From positions 1,674,001 to 1,738,000 of the forward strand of contig RCTD01000005.1 in NCBI GenBank assembly GCA_014898415.1: a stretch of DNA of 64,000 nt. The letters are read 5' to 3'. The notes under the pieces are model-generated. The model worked only from the letters and a program-made list of their open reading frames with translations. It did no database searches and was not told the DNA's origin. A program made the position numbers and the translations under genes. The DNA comes from Stromatinia cepivora. Taxonomy: Eukaryota > Ascomycota > Leotiomycetes > Helotiales > Sclerotiniaceae. Position 1 is the first letter of the stretch. The number at the start of each line of letters is the position of its first letter. Shown here piece after piece: positions 1 through 14,513 of the stretch.

Positions 1-1538
1 CCATTCTACAAGACGGAAACTTACCCATTCGCCATCTGCTCCATCAGCCCCATCAACAGGTACAACAGCAATACTCTCCCACTTCTCATTCAACAGCCCT
101 TTGTCCGTATTCCCACCATTATGTACCCCAAACCTACCTAGCTCCTTATTATCGTTAAAATCCAACCACCCACAATATGCCGCCGTTACAATTCCATTAA
201 CCAGCACTCCCGTCGTACTAGCGATTGAACAAGTCGCACAATCATACTTCGCCCCCTTGATATTCATCGCACTAGAGATATCGAAAACATCAATCTGTCT
301 ATAAATACTAAGTGTACTACTCTGACCATTTCCCGCCCCGGAATCCCTAGCTAGAACCAAGAATTGTCCATTGGGTAAAGCATGAATCTCAGACTGGGCA
401 GCAACTTTCGGATTTTTACTTTTGCTAGCTGTTGGATCGGTCCAGAGAGGGAGAGGAACTACGTATTCGCTAAGATATACAGGATTGTTCGGATCCGAGA
501 TATCGTATGAGAGAAAGCGGGGATAACGCTCGTTCTGTTTTTTCAAGCCGCCTTCTTGGTTATTCGCTGCTTGGAGGAGAGTATAGAGAGTTTTTCCATC
601 GGCGGATATGCTGAGGCCTTCAAATCCATGGTTGTTACCTCTACCGGTAGGATTATCAGCTGGTGATACGTCGTCGCCGGAACCTTGATCGGGGTAATAG
701 TATGGTGAGTCGGCGGAGAAGGATTCGCTACCATTACGCATGGGAATGAAGGCATCTGGTGGTCGGATGGCAGAGATCATTGTGCCAGAGGAGTTAAAGT
801 GGTAGATATAGGGGCCCTAGTGGATGGTTAGACCAATACTAATATTAGGAGGCGCAGGATATACATATTCATCACTAATCCAGAAGCCGCCCGAGCCATC
901 AAGTGCTAGACCCTCCGAATCGACCGATATCCTCCTTCCGCCAGTCCCATCATTCCCAAAACCATCACCTGTATACGTCGCAACCGGTAAGTCTGGAAAG
1001 CCATCATAACTTAAATGCCCCGATCCATCAGCATCCAAACCCGTTGTTGGTGTACCATCAGGTCCAAAGAAAAGTACCGTATCAATATAATTAAACACCA
1101 AATTGTTTCCCGAAGGATTGGCTAGTGTTGCGCTAGGCACAGGAGTAAAAAGGATATCGAATTTATGGACTCGAGCTTGGTAATTGAGTGTACCCTCCGT
1201 ATTCCTATTATGCGCATCAGCACTCTCTATTTGATTTCTTCCTGATGTCCAAGAGAAACAACCAACCATCCTCTATCCGGCAAAGTCCACAGCACTCCAG
1301 TATAACTTCCATTACTCAACTTAGTCCACGTCTTGCTATCCATCGCAATAGAACTTCCAATCCCCCCAATCGTATCTCCAAACTTATCACGAGCAGTTCC
1401 AGGAATTAATCCATAACCCCCTAACTCTTGATACGTGTATGTGTTGCCATTACATGTTGTTTGATTGACATATGTACTATCTTGAGCGATCGCAAGACCG
1501 AAGAAACAGACTACTGTGATAAAATTTCCTAAAGCCAT
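1..1538 (-). CDS. secreted phytase-like/esterase-like protein, 3' end outside window
   Basis: Secreted protein of the 'esterase-like activity of phytase' family. Three exons are visible: 1538-1267, 1204-865 and 816-25; a GTAAGT donor at 24-19 suggests a further exon to the left, so about the last 40 residues are missing. Intron 1205-1266 joins DRGW to NTEGTLNYQARV; intron 817-864 joins WISDEY to GPYIY. Both joins restore conserved stretches of the family, have GT...AG ends, and the second has a CTAAC branch motif. The start at 1538 gives a signal peptide (hydrophobic core about residues 6-18, cut near AQ-DS). About 468 residues are seen. Members are extracellular proteins with a beta-propeller-like fold; the substrate is not established, so 'phytase' is a family label only. 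Only 560 bp separate the start from the transposon island, so part of the promoter may have been displaced. Confidence 0.85.
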
Positions 1539-2098
1539 CACTAATGACTGGAAAGAATGTAAATGATGTGAAACAGAAAAAAAGAAGAAAAAAAGGTATA
1601 CGAGGAACATTGTACAGATCGAGGGGTAATATAGTGGACATATACTTACTTCCGTGCTAAAGGCGATGTGTGTGCTACACTTGATGCATTTATCCATGAT
1701 CAAGAGACCGTATTAGCAAAGGATAATAAACCAATAAGTGATGCAATCTGCCTGAAGTTAAAGATGCGGAAGCTTCCTAGCTTCCTTAACCCAAGTACAA
1801 ACTTCCGGGCTTGTTGTACTGAAGGATTTATGGGCTGATGCAGAAAATGCAAGAAGGGAAGGTTACTATGATTATTACTAATAATAGATGCACGTATTGT
1901 GAGGGGGTGGTTCTTCTGCATTAACTGGAAAAGGAGTGGTATTGTAAAGCTAACTATTAAGGAAACTATTTATAATGCCTTATCGGAGATAAGCTTATGT
2001 AATCACAGAGCAACCTATTCCTGCCTCCACAGTATAGAGTCGATGTTCTGACTCATATGAACTTCGTGGATGTACATGTGACTTCCAAATGATAGTTA
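1539..2098. other. upstream region of the phytase-like gene
   Basis: 560 bp of ordinary base composition between the start codon of the phytase-like gene and the left end of the transposon island. No other gene is convincing here; a 73-codon minus-strand frame at 1700-1921 lacks recognisable content. The last two bases (2097-2098) are the TA next to the island's inverted repeat. Confidence 0.6.
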
Positions 2099-2156
2099 GA
2101 AGAGGTCACGGGCCAACTAAATACACTGGCCAACTGAATATGTTAAGCCTAATTAG
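2099..2156 (+). repeat. left terminal inverted repeat of the island
   Basis: Starts GAAGAGGTCACGGGCCAACT and matches the reverse complement of 49855-49912 in 53 of 58 positions. All five differences are G-to-A or C-to-T on the left copy, the RIP direction. Contains two direct copies of a 17-bp unit that begins GGCCAACTGAA (first copy mutated to GGCCAACTAAA). Confidence 0.85.
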
Positions 2157-3822
2157 ATCACCGCCTTTCTACTTTCAATCTATCATTTTCCCTTTATTTC
2201 ATCGAATATTATTTATTAATTCGAATATCAATATAATATAACAATATAAAATTGTTTTCTATATCTATTTGATTTATTAAACATTTATACTATTTAAAAT
2301 TAATTATAAATCGCAATTTGAAATTGATAATTTATATCTATTTTAATTAAAATAGAAAACCTTTTTTGATTTTTCTAAAAGCTTTATATTGATCTATAAA
2401 AACTTCTAAAGATATTTTAATTTTGAGGATATATATATCCTGAATATTGATAACAAAAATAAATGAATTTTTTTTATCAATATTCGTTCAAAATATTCTT
2501 ATTTATTTTTTCTTTTGAAAAATATTTGAAATAAAACAATTAAAATTGCTTATAGAACTCTAATATATCATTATATTATTATTCAGATTATATATAGGGA
2601 ATTTGATAAAAATATTGATTTGATTATACTAAATTGTTTTTTTATTTTTGTTTATAAAACAATTCAATAATATCTATTTATTAATATATTTTATTTACAT
2701 TTTCTAAATAATAAATCTATTTTATTAGTTTATTTCTAATCTTTAATTATTAAAATAATTTAGAAATTTTTTTCACAATATATAAAAGGAATTCTAACAA
2801 GAAATATTCTTTTCGAATATTTTCTATTTTTATTTCGATTTCTTCCTTCAAATCATTAAAATATATTATATAATTATTTACACTTTAATAAATTTATTAT
2901 TTAATATAAATAATATATTAAAAAATAAATCATTATCAATTATCTTTATTTAAAATAAAAATATATATATATTTCTTGAATTATCTTTATAATATATAAA
3001 TATTATCTATTTCTTTATACTATCATCAAATTATTAATAATTGTTTTTGGAAATATTAAATAATATAATCTATTTTCTTTTAATTAATTAAAAAATAATA
3101 TCTATTATTATTTCAAAATATAAATTCTATTTGAAAAAAGAAATCTTTTATTTTTATTATATTAAAACTTTTATAAAATAAAAACTTTTGAAATTTCAAA
3201 GGTTTCCTTTAAAAAATAAAAATATTATTAAATATTATTATTATTCTATTAAAATCTATTATCGAAAAATCTATACCTCTTTTTTATATAAAACAAACAA
3301 AAATCTCTTTGATTTATTATCGATCCATCATTTTAAAAATCTCGAATTCTTCTTATATATTTTCAAATTGTTATACTAATTTTATTTCAAATTGAATAAT
3401 AAATTATCAATTAAATATAAATATATTATTATCGATTTCATTTCTATTCCTAAAATTATCCTCAATTTGATTTTAAAAAGTATTTCGATCGATTGAAAAA
3501 CTTGAAATTCTTTTTATTCTAATTATTATAATTTTAATAATATATCAAAAACAATTAATTAATAAATTGTTTTTCAAAAAAAATAAATGAAAAAGATTAT
3601 AAAAATTATAAATAATAAAAAATCAATTAATCTTAATTTAATTATAAAACTTTTTATTATTCTTTTTATAAAAGAAATCATTCTTTTTTTAAAATTAATT
3701 GATAAATAATATCAAAATAACGACTTTTATTATTAAGGTATTATATAAAAAGAGTTTCTTCAAATTCTGAAAATAATGAAATAGTATACTACTATCTCTA
3801 TACTTAAACCCTACTCACGAAT
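2157..3822. other. left arm of the founding element, anonymous A+T-rich DNA
   Basis: More than 1.6 kb of strongly A+T-rich sequence with homopolymer runs. A 63-codon frame at 3188-3379 is open but matches nothing I recognise. The final ~30 bases are less A+T-rich and form the target of the gag-only element inserted at 3823. No LTR pair was found here. Confidence 0.5.
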
Positions 3823-3972
3823 TGTGACGAACCCAACGAGCGTTTAGAGATCAACTTTAGAATTAAAAGCTATAGAGCTAAAGAGAGTATGTTACAAAGC
3901 TATATATATGATCAGCTCAGAGCTTAATATTGTACTAATCTGATCGAATATAATCATATATATCTTGTAACA
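3823..3972 (-). repeat. LTR of gag-only element A (3' LTR)
   Basis: 150-bp LTR in reverse orientation, more heavily RIP-mutated than its partner: the TGTCACGAGATAC start has become TGTTACAAGATAT-like. Confidence 0.85.
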
Positions 3973-5347
3973 TTACCTTCCTTTTTTAAAGAGTTCGCTT
4001 TGAATTTATTTTAAATAAATAACTTAAATACAAAATGATTATTAATCTTCTTTTGATAAAAATTCCTAATATACAAATTACATTATAACCAATAAATATA
4101 TATCCATTATACTATATACCTCCTCCAAACGATCTTCAAAATATCAGTCATTAATTATCTCTTCTAGATCCTTATCATTATCGTTTTCAGATTCAATAAT
4201 CAATATAATAATCAAAACAAACTTTTATCAATCTTAAACTCCTTAATATAGATTTAACAAACAAACTTGTACTCAATAAAAATTACTTCTATATTGTATA
4301 TATTTATTTTGTTTATACAAAAGAATTCTTTCAAAAAAAGAAAACTCAAATATTCATATACAAAGTAAAATCAAAGTACAATCGGGTTTGTTCAATTGAA
4401 TATCAAAAAGGCTAAAGGTACCAATAATATTAAGATTACTAACATCCATTGAATTATAATTCCGAGAGTGGGATGGATTCTGTAATATATATAAGGCTCT
4501 AGATTCATTAAAGTAAAATAATATAAAGAATTTATTTACTATACAAGTAACTAATTATTATATAATCTAAATAAAATCAGAATAAAAATGAAAAAAAGAA
4601 AACTATTGAGAAAAACGATTTCTAAAAATAACATTGAATTTATTACAAAAGATTGAGATTTTATTCGAATTAGATTAATTCTGATCTTTAGCTTTATAAA
4701 AAGTTCTTTCAAATTTTATAATATAAATATATAAAGAATCAATTCCTTATTTGAAAATAAATAATTTATCTTCAACTTCTTGAACTTTATTCAGATTATT
4801 GTAAACATATATAAATTAATCTAAGATCGTTATATAATCTAAAGGAACATTTTAATCAAAAAAAGAAAACTAAGATAATACCATAATTTATATATAAGAT
4901 TCGAAATTGAGATAAATATAATAAAATTGAACTATAAAATTACCGATCGCAATATTGTCTACTTATAGTTTTGCTCGAATCGAAGGAAGTTAGATATCGA
5001 ACTTTTGAAAACTACCATTGAACTTTTCAGGATCAAGGAGAAAGGGTTTTGAACGAAAAGGAATATAAACAATAAAAATGTATTCGAGAATCAAAAAACA
5101 TAGAAACAAGATTTCATTCCACTAACGAATCACTTCACTACAAAATTCTATAATCGTAAGATTTATCGAATCGTAATCTATAACTTAGAAATTAAAAGTA
5201 AGAAAAAAAACAACACTTTCGAATAATATCAAAAAGATCTATATACAAACAAGAAAGTATGAACATATACCTAAACAAAAGTAAATAGAATATATATAAA
5301 CATATATAAATATTATTCCATTTTTTATCTAGAAAAACTTTTAATAA

Positions 5348-5497
5348 TATAACAAACCTAACAAGCATTTAAAGATCAACCTTAGAATTAAAAGCTACAA
5401 AACTAAAAAAAGTGTACTACAAAGCTATATATATGATCGACTCGGAGCTTAGTACCGTACTAGCCCGATCGGACGCGATCACGTGTATCTCGTGACA
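5348..5497 (-). repeat. LTR of gag-only element A (5' LTR)
   Basis: 150-bp partner LTR; its half next to 5497 keeps the G+C-rich ancestral sequence, while the half next to 5348 is mutated. Confidence 0.85.
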
Positions 5498-5502
5498 CGA
5501 AT

Positions 5503-7510
5503 CGCGCCTATCTAGCCCTAAACCTGAATTGATGATTGTAACGTTTTTGGTATTGTATTAATTATATATTGTTTGACGAATTGAATAAATATTATATTAT
5601 ATATTTCAATAATATTTTAATATACTTTATAAACAAAAATCAATATCGAAAGTATATTTATAATATTATTCAAAAATTATAAAATATCGATTTATAAATA
5701 GATATTAATAAATACAAACCCGAAATTACTTCAATAAAGTATTTAAATTTAATAATTATAATTGATAATATAAAAATAAATAAAAATAAAATCGAAATTA
5801 TTATTTCTTAGAAATGATTATTATTAATTAAAGATCTATAACGATTCTTTAGTTTTATAAATTTTTATTAGCGATTTATAAAAGATTTCTTTAAAATCTA
5901 TTAATCATTTAATGATTTATTATAAAAAGATATTATATAGTAATAAAAAAAGAAATATAAATTTGTATTCGAAAGATTTAAATTTTTTTATAAATTTTTT
6001 AATATTAATATACTTTGATTATAATAAAAAAACAATATTAAAAATGGATATTTTGGATTAAACTTCGAGAAGAGTTCTTTTCCAATATAATAATAATAAT
6101 ATTCTATAATTAGTAATCTATTTCTTCTTTAAATATATAATAATTGAATATAATTATAAAATCTATAATAAAGAATTGTTAATTATAATTAGGTCGGTGA
6201 GGGGGTGGTAGTTGGAGTTATAAGAATTTCAATAGGTATTCGAAATCCTTATAGATTATAAGAATCTGAAGTATTTTATAATAATAAAAACTTTGAATCA
6301 ATAATAAATAAAATAATTAAAGTTTTTTTTTTGAATATAACTTCTGGATTGTTTATCGATTAGAATCTAAAACAATCTGATTAGATATATTAAATTATTA
6401 TTATACAAATCAATTAGATGTTTTTGATTCAAATAATAAATATTTAAAAAATAAAGAATATATTATTTTATTTATTGATAGATTCGATATAGAATTATAT
6501 AAAAAATTTATAAACGAAATCTTTTTAACAATAATTAATTGAATATTTTCTTTTGAAAATAAATTTATTGATATTGTATATTATAGATTAAATATAATAA
6601 AATAATTGATTTTAATAATTGAAAATCCTTTTATTATCAAATAATCAAAAGAATTCTGCATGTTACGGTTACTAGAAGGATATTATTAATAAAGCTAGGA
6701 AACTCTATAAGAAGTAGCTTTATTGTTAGAGACAAATATATAATCAATGGTATATTATTATTCGATTAAAAAACTCTGCAAAATCTTTGTATTTATTAAA
6801 TTCTAATATATAATCAACAATTTATTATTATTTCGATATTATTCTTTATTGAATTTAAAAAAAAAATTTAAATAGAAAAAAAATAATGAAAAATTTTATT
6901 ATTATTTTAGAATTGATTGATTCTTTGTTATTTGTAATCTTTATAATTCTTTTTATTTTATTTTTAAAAGTAATTTATCAATTAATTATTATTAGTATTC
7001 TTTTGAGTAATTATAATAGGAATAAGAAATATTTTAGGTTTTTTGATCAATTTAAATGCTTTTCAAAATTAAAGGGAAAATGTATTGAGGATTCTGAATA
7101 ATAATAAAAATAAAGTATTAATATCGAACTGCTAACTTATTACACAATTTGAAATAAAGTCAATATAAAGATTCGAAAATATATAAGAAAAGTTTGAAAT
7201 CTTTAGATTGAAAAATCAATAATAAATTGAAGAAATCTTTATTTGTTTTATATAAGAAAAAACAATTAATTTATTAATAATGATTATTAATAGTAAAGAA
7301 ATAGTATTTAATTTTATTTCAATTCTTCAAAAAAGATTTTCGAAATTTCAAAAGCTTTTATTTTATAAAGATTCTATTATTATAAAAGTAAAGGATTTTT
7401 TTTCAAATTGAATATATATTTCGGAATGATAATGAATATTATTTTTCGATGAATCAAAAGAAAATAGATTATTTAATATTTCCAAAAATAATTTTTTGTA
7501 GTTTGATGTT
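5503..7510. other. left arm of the founding element, continued
   Basis: Two kilobases of A+T-rich DNA between the gag-only element and the gypsy element G1. The first ~45 bases are G+C-richer and continue the target of the insertion. A 71-codon frame at 6886-7101 is hydrophobic and lysine-rich and unlike any family I know. Around 6190 there is a short G-rich patch (GGTCGGTGAGGGGGTGGTAG). No recognisable transposase motif could be read in any frame. Confidence 0.45.
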
Positions 7511-7792
7511 TGTCACGAATCGTGAACCACAGGAGGCTAATCACGTGATACCTCTCATCTCCCATATCAATTGATGAGCTGATCATTTGTATATATACAT
7601 TACAATTCATACGATTTAATATAATAAAATAATGACCCTAATAATATATATTTACAATCCTATAACTCATAAATAAATATTTGTATATATATATCTAATT
7701 GTTCTTTATAAATTATAATTCTTTAATTATAGATTCTAAGGAATATAATTAATTCTATTTATTCAGCTTTATTACAATTCTTATATATTATA
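7511..7792 (+). repeat. 5' LTR of gypsy G1
   Basis: 282-bp LTR beginning TGTCACGAATCGTGAACCAC. The first 60 bases keep the ancestral sequence and the rest is RIP-mutated, with the terminal TCACA now TTATA. Confidence 0.88.
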
Positions 7793-7868
7793 TTATCTAC
7801 AATTCATTTATAAATATCCAATTATTTAATAATCTTCTAAATAATACTTCATTTTAATAATACCTTTT

Positions 7869-8055
7869 TGTTGGAACACATGACTGACGAAACACATAAT
7901 ACCATTATATATTTCCCCCACATCGTAAATGAAATAACAACGTCTATATAGATTAATAGAATTCCGTTATATAAAAGGGTTAAAACAAAATAATAAAATC
8001 ATCTTTATTTTATACATATTTTGTATATATATTTCTTTATGAAATCTATCCAACA
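7869..8055 (+). repeat. 5' LTR of the copia element
   Basis: 187 bp, aligned base for base with 14514-14700; differences are mostly C/T and G/A. Confidence 0.88.
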
Positions 8056-10494
8056 CTAATCAATGATTGATAAAATTCAATTACAAAACGGTAAGATCAA
8101 ATCCAATAAAAAGAAATATCTTTTGAAAAGACAAATAAAATTGTATTAGATTAAGTTTACATATGATCTGTATAGAAGAATTAGAATACTATATTCCCCA
8201 TACTATTTTCTTCAAAATATATACTAAAAAGGAATCTCTGATTATAATTGATTTCTTCAGAATAATTTGATTTTATATCGATTCTATTTATATTCATTAC
8301 ACTCTTATATACACTATACAATAAATCTATTCGATATAATACAACATCGAATTATAATATCCAATATAGTTTTTCTAATCCCTGAATCACTTCTGTATAA
8401 AATGGACACTGAATTTTAGAGGAAACAATTGAATCCAAACTCAGAATTCATTGAATCCTAAATGAATGTTAATATAATTATATAATTTATTAATTCACAA
8501 TTCAAAAGGTATAAAGGGCAAAGGTTATAAGAAGAATTTCAAAAGTGGTATAAAGACTGAATGGATATTATATTCAAAATCGCATATTGCGAAACTCTCA
8601 AATTCGTATGAATTCAATTCATTCTGTACAGCTTTCAAATCCGATAAACAAAAGGGAACAATAACTATACAAAAATACTTATTGAATTCATCTCGAAAAA
8701 CAAATCAAATGAATATACAAAAGAAATTCAAGAAAAAGTAGATCGATTGAAAGAAGAATATACAGATATATATAAAATCATTGTATCAAAGAAATCGATC
8801 AAAATTCAAGTATCATTTATACCAAAGCTTTTTGAGCAAATATAACAAAATGAATAACAACAACGAAATCAAAGTCAATTCCTTTTTGATCCTATAATAC
8901 TAAATCGTATAACAAGGCAAAATATATTTTATACAGTATACAGACAAAACCTTCTCCCAAATCTTATGAAAGTATATAATAATAATGAATTCAAATATAA
9001 CAGCAGAGAATACAATTTTCTAAATAAGAAATTACAGATATTCTACAAACTTTGCAGTAAAATCGGAATTCATCTAAATAAATACAAAATAGTATTTTCG
9101 ATAATACTTCAAAACTTTACATTATTATTCTATTTCGACAAAATTAATAATAGGAAATTGAAATTCGAAGAAATGATTATATTTACAAAAATACATTTTG
9201 AAATAGAAGAAAGATACTAGAAATATCTCACCGAATAGTGTAATACAATATTTCCACAAATCATATGAAAGTATCCTGACAAATCACTTTCGGAATAATT
9301 GAAAAAACTCTTCGATATATTTTGTACACTATAATATGGATTGGTAGATTTATATTAATTAAAATTGATATTAAAAGATCAAATTATAAACATTTATTGC
9401 GATATCCCTAAATACAATCTTGTTTTGCTATATCCTATTACAATATACAAAGGTTTTTGTATTGATTTTCGAAATATTATTAATCAAACTGAAAGAATAC
9501 AATCAACGAATACCTATATCATAGATTCGATGATTAATAATCTACCAGGTATAGAAATATACTGAACGGATCATATATATAATAATCAAGGCTTATATAG
9601 AAATCGAGAACAATATAGAATTCGATCAAAAAACAGATTCACCCCTTTTCGCTTATATTTATTAACAAATTCATCAAAAAGACTTTAATACTTTCAAACA
9701 TCATTATATATGTCAATTCAGAAATACTTCGTATATAAATAACCAGGATGCTGATCGATAAATTATACAAAAGAGGAACAGAAAACGAAATTCAATCAAT
9801 ATATGGTAGAACAAAAAATGGATAAAGAAATATTCGAACAATATTTTTTGAAATATAAAGATACATCCGAATCATAATACAAAAAGAACAAAATATCAGA
9901 AGAAAATGATACTTTCGAATATCCCCAAACTGAATCTTCAAATAATCAAATGATTCAATTCGAAATACATTTCATTAAAATAGGTTTTGTTAATGGAGTA
10001 TACATTGTAAAACTATTAGGGAGATAATTATTGATATATACATATCTACAAAATGATCAATTCAATCAATTGTACGAAAAATACGAAAAAAGTGATAATC
10101 TAAATGAAGTTTTTCAATTTCAAGATCGATATTCAGCAAATATATTTCAAGGTATTATTCCAGATACAGATACATCAGAAGTATCAATAATAAAGGAATT
10201 TCAAGTGTAAGCATTAGAAAGAGAGAAAGACATCTTATATACGAAAGATATTAAACACAATATCAAATTCGGAAAAGAAACTATATAATCGCAAAAAGAT
10301 ATTATTGTCCAAATACCAATTGGAATCATTACGTTTTTCATTATACCAATAAATATCTTATTTTTTATATATATATAGGATATAAATCGTTTATATATTA
10401 TACTCGATAATATATCAAATATATTAAAGTAAGATGATAAGATTATTCTTATTATACAAAAATAGGAATACTCTTTTATACTTCTCGATTAAAT

Positions 10495-13435
10495 AGAAGA
10501 AATGGTGATATATCATCACTTAACAGAAATTGAATTTCGACAAATATATCGAAGATTCGGGCATCCCTTTGTATAAAAATTCATCAATATATTTAATCAT
10601 ACAAAACATATAGATATTGATTCTCAGATAATCGAGAAACTCAACAAAGTATACAAATATTATCAATTTCATACGAAATCCTCAGGATGTTTCAAATTCA
10701 CAATAAAAGATAATATCGAATTCAATTATTCAATCATTCTGGATATATTCTATATTGAAGGAAAACCTATTCTTTATATTATCGATGAAACTATTGTATA
10801 CAATGTTGTTACGTTTATATGAGATATAAGTATAAAGACAATTTGGAATACAATTCGAAAATACTGGATCGATATATATCTTAGCCTACCAGATTATATA
10901 TCTTACAATATAGGTATGAATTTTATATCAACCGAATTTCAACAAAAGGTGAAAGTTCTTTAAATCGATATTCATGAAATCCTTATAGAAATTTATAATG
11001 CAATTAATAAAATCGAAAGATTTCATATATTTATATAACGATTATACGAAATATTCAAGAAAAAATTAAAAAACGAGAATCTCGAAAAAGAAGCTATTTT
11101 ATAGATAACAATTAAAGCAATAAATGATATTGTAGGATTAAACAACCTTATCCCAATTCTTTTTATATATGGAGTATATCTCTGAATAATTTCGTATGAT
11201 TTATTTTTCTAATCGATTATAAAACAAATACAAATATACCAACAAACAATAAAAGAAATTCAAAAAATTCAAGTAAAGTATATAATATAAGATTCATTTG
11301 ATATTAGAAATGGTCTAGATATATATGAAATACTAAAACTATTTTTGAATTTATTAATACAAATATAAAGAGAAAAGAAAGGATAAACGAGATCTTATAG
11401 ATTGATTATAATTACAAATCAAAATTATATAATCAATCTTTTTTATAATCCTACAGAATTTCGTACAACAATCGTCAAACTATTTTACAAGGATATATAT
11501 AAAAAACCATTCCCAATGGAAAATTCATTTTTGATAATTCTTTCAAATATAGAAAATCCATCACTTCCGGAAAACCTATTATTTTTGATGATTCCTTTTA
11601 TTCCTTTAAATCAAGATTAAAAGATAAGCAAATCTGAAAAAAGATATATATAATCTAGTATCAAGAAAGAAAGAATAGCCAATTCTATGCTTTGTATATT
11701 GATACAAATCGAAATCCCCAGAATATCATTTTTATAGAAGGTACAAGAAATAAATGATGAATATGATCAATTAATTGCTGCAATTCGAGATAATCAAAAT
11801 CTATCAAAAGTATTTATTACGAAGAAGAAGCAAGAAATATTAGATCTTGTAATTGATCTTTGTACAAAAAGAATCATTACAATTGAAGGATAACCATTTG
11901 AAGCTTTGCAAATACAAAAGATCGATAATTTAATTGCAAAAGATGTTTTCGAATTCATCAAATACAATTCTCTTGTACATATTGGGAGATTGTTTAATTC
12001 ATATTTTATAAATAAAATCAAAGGATGTACAACAAATTCCTTGTACGAAAAGTTACGTCTAGTTATTCAAGTATATAATGATTCTGGAAAAAAAACAATA
12101 TTGATACAAGCACCTATAATCCAAAGATCAAGTTAGAGAATTATTATAGCTCTAACTCCAATATTAGAGTCAATAGATATCAAGCTCATGATACGAGATG
12201 TTATATAAACATATATACAATCAAAAACACCTCTGAATTATATCGTATTAACAAATTTACCAAAAGAACTTCAAGATAAATATATAAAGGGTATAATTAT
12301 AATAATTAAAAAATTATTGTATGGTATCATAGAAGTAGGAATATATTAATGGGTAATCTATTAGAAATACTATTAAGAAAAATTAAATATGATTACATCA
12401 TTATATAATCCTTATTTGTTAATCTTAAATTCAAAGAATATACAATTCGGAATTATAGGAATACAAATAGACGATATTTTCATTCTTATAAATGAACAAT
12501 TCCTAAAACTAGAAAATAAAGAATTGATTGATACAAATATTAAAGCTAAACCAAAAGAACATTTTACAAATGATACCCCACTAACATTCAATAAATATAT
12601 AATACAATATATAGAAAACGATCTCATGCTTATACAAAAAGGTTAAAAAAAGAAAATCGAAAAGATTAACAATTCAGAGCAATATCAGGAACAAAAAGCT
12701 AGAGGGGTATATATTGCTATAATTTGTTAGTTAAAAGCATCGTACAATTTATCAACCATTGTACAATACCAAAATCCATCAAACAAAAACATCAAATTGC
12801 TCAATAAAAGATTAGATTAATAAATGAAAAACCTTAATCGAAGTTTTCGCTTTATTCCCTTTGAAAAAGATCGTATAAAACTATTCGTTTTTGTTAATAA
12901 ATTTTTTACTAATAATAAGGATTTGAACAATCAAATAGGATTCGTCATTTTGCTTACAAATGAAAATATATCAGATGAAAATATTTTCGAAATAAAAGGT
13001 AATATCATTTATTATAATAGTATGAAAAGCAAAAGAATTATATGCAGTGTATTAGCATCCGAGATATATAGAATGGTAACAGAAGTAGATATCGATCTTG
13101 CAATACAATTTATCTTACAAATTATTACCTTATAATTCGATATCCCTGATATCCCAATTGTTGTATATACTAATTCATATTCACTATATAAATACTTTAT
13201 TAAATTAGGTATAACAAAAAAGAAAAGATTGATGATCGATATTATGGTACTTCGGCAATTATATAAATGAAAAGAATTGATAAAAATGAGATAGATCAAT
13301 GGATTCGATAATATTGCTGATGCAATAATAAAAGCTAATCCTAATAATAGTTTAGAAAAGTTTATTAATATAAATACTTTCGAAGTATATATAAAAGGAT
13401 AGGTAAAACGAGAAATTCGTATAAAAATCAATTAA
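10495..13435 (+). pseudogene. copia pol remnant: integrase, reverse transcriptase, RNase H
   Basis: Around 10520-10600 a frame reads like the GAG-pre-integrase segment (RRFGHPF). It is followed by an integrase core with VEFNYSIILDIFYIEGKP-like wording and GMNFISTEFQQ near 10915-10950. The reverse transcriptase is read from about 11750 to 12645, with FGIIGIQIDDIFIL near 12450-12490, where the double Asp of the catalytic motif survives. RNase H follows at 12824-13135 (FVFVNKFFTNNKDL, then SVLASEIYRMV), with a tail frame reading TNSYSLYKYFIKLG. Gag should lie upstream (about 8900-10000) but is too decayed to define. Stop codons, often TAA or TAG where CAA, CAG or TGG is expected, interrupt the whole stretch. 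Confidence 0.8.
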
Positions 13436-14513
13436 ACCTTTGTATAAACCAAAATTAATATAAGGATACAACATTAATTATATTTATATTTCATATTTTA
13501 TTTTCAAAAATTACAAAAAGAAAACTTTTCATTCTGATTTCATTTTTTAAATCAAAAAACAAAAACATTTAGATATTGTATAAATCAATCAATAACGAAA
13601 AGCTCTTTTGTAAAACCAAAATTAAATAAAAAAGACTTTTTTGCTAAAGAAGAAGGAATAGAATTCCGATTAGAAGAAATGCAAAAAGAAGGAAATGGAT
13701 TAGGTCGATCGGTAGGATTAGTATATGGACGATTTGAGTATATATAATAAATCCTATAATCGCACCATTTATAATTTCTATAACTATTCCTAAAATGCTC
13801 TTCTATATAATGGCATTTAAGGAAAGGAATCAACCCTCGATGATGATACTCTCTATAAGATCCCTTAACCAAAACATTCCGATTCTATATCAAGAAACCA
13901 TTGATATATAAAGTATATATCGATTATACTTGAATAGGTGTAATACAATTTCGTACAAATGGAATAGGATATCCCGGTATGACCAAAACAGCAAATTGAA
14001 GAGTATTATAATAATAAGAAGCAAGCTCCCTATCATCGATTGGGAGAATAGGATTTTGATTCGGTTGGGCCAAAGTATTCATAATATTGTACAATTGAAG
14101 AGTCTTATTGTATAAAGAATCAGCATATTACAAACAATATAAGCTTTACAACAAATGCGGGGTAAGATCTCAATGCAATCAATTACCCTGTAGTCAATAT
14201 GAAATATATATTTTCGGAAATTCGGCAAATATGATCTTCAATAGTTTTATAACCATTAATACAATCCCGAAATCAGAAATATCGGTTGAGCCGATCGAGA
14301 AATATATATGGGATGAAAAGTTTTTGTTTCGATGAAATTGAAGGATACAAATATTGGATGTTTAATTGATTTGAGGAGAAAATTCATCATACTCATTTGA
14401 ATAAAAAAATAGGTACAAGAATCGAATTAAACGATTAGATAGCTATTTGTATTCTAATAATCAATTTGATTCGTATGTATAATACTTTGTATGAAAAAGA
14501 AAAGTTAAGTCTG

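Larger units (their letters stand above)
3823..5497 (-). mobile_element. gag-only short LTR retrotransposon, copy A (TR-GAG-like)
   Basis: A 1675-bp element in reverse orientation with 150-bp LTRs (3823-3972 and 5348-5497) that start TGTCACGAGATACACG in element orientation and end GTTCGTCACA. It is flanked by the exact 5-bp TSD CGAAT (3818-3822 and 5498-5502). The internal region holds a decayed gag-like frame on the minus strand (about 4390-5050), with matches to copies B and C, but nothing resembling protease, reverse transcriptase or integrase. It has the same length as copy C, so this size is the family's full length. It must have moved with enzymes supplied by another element. Confidence 0.85.

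Noticed and set aside
6886..7101. 71-codon hydrophobic frame in the left arm as a transposase piece
   Set aside because: No catalytic or DNA-binding motif can be read; A+T-rich sequence yields Ile/Leu/Phe/Lys-rich frames by chance.
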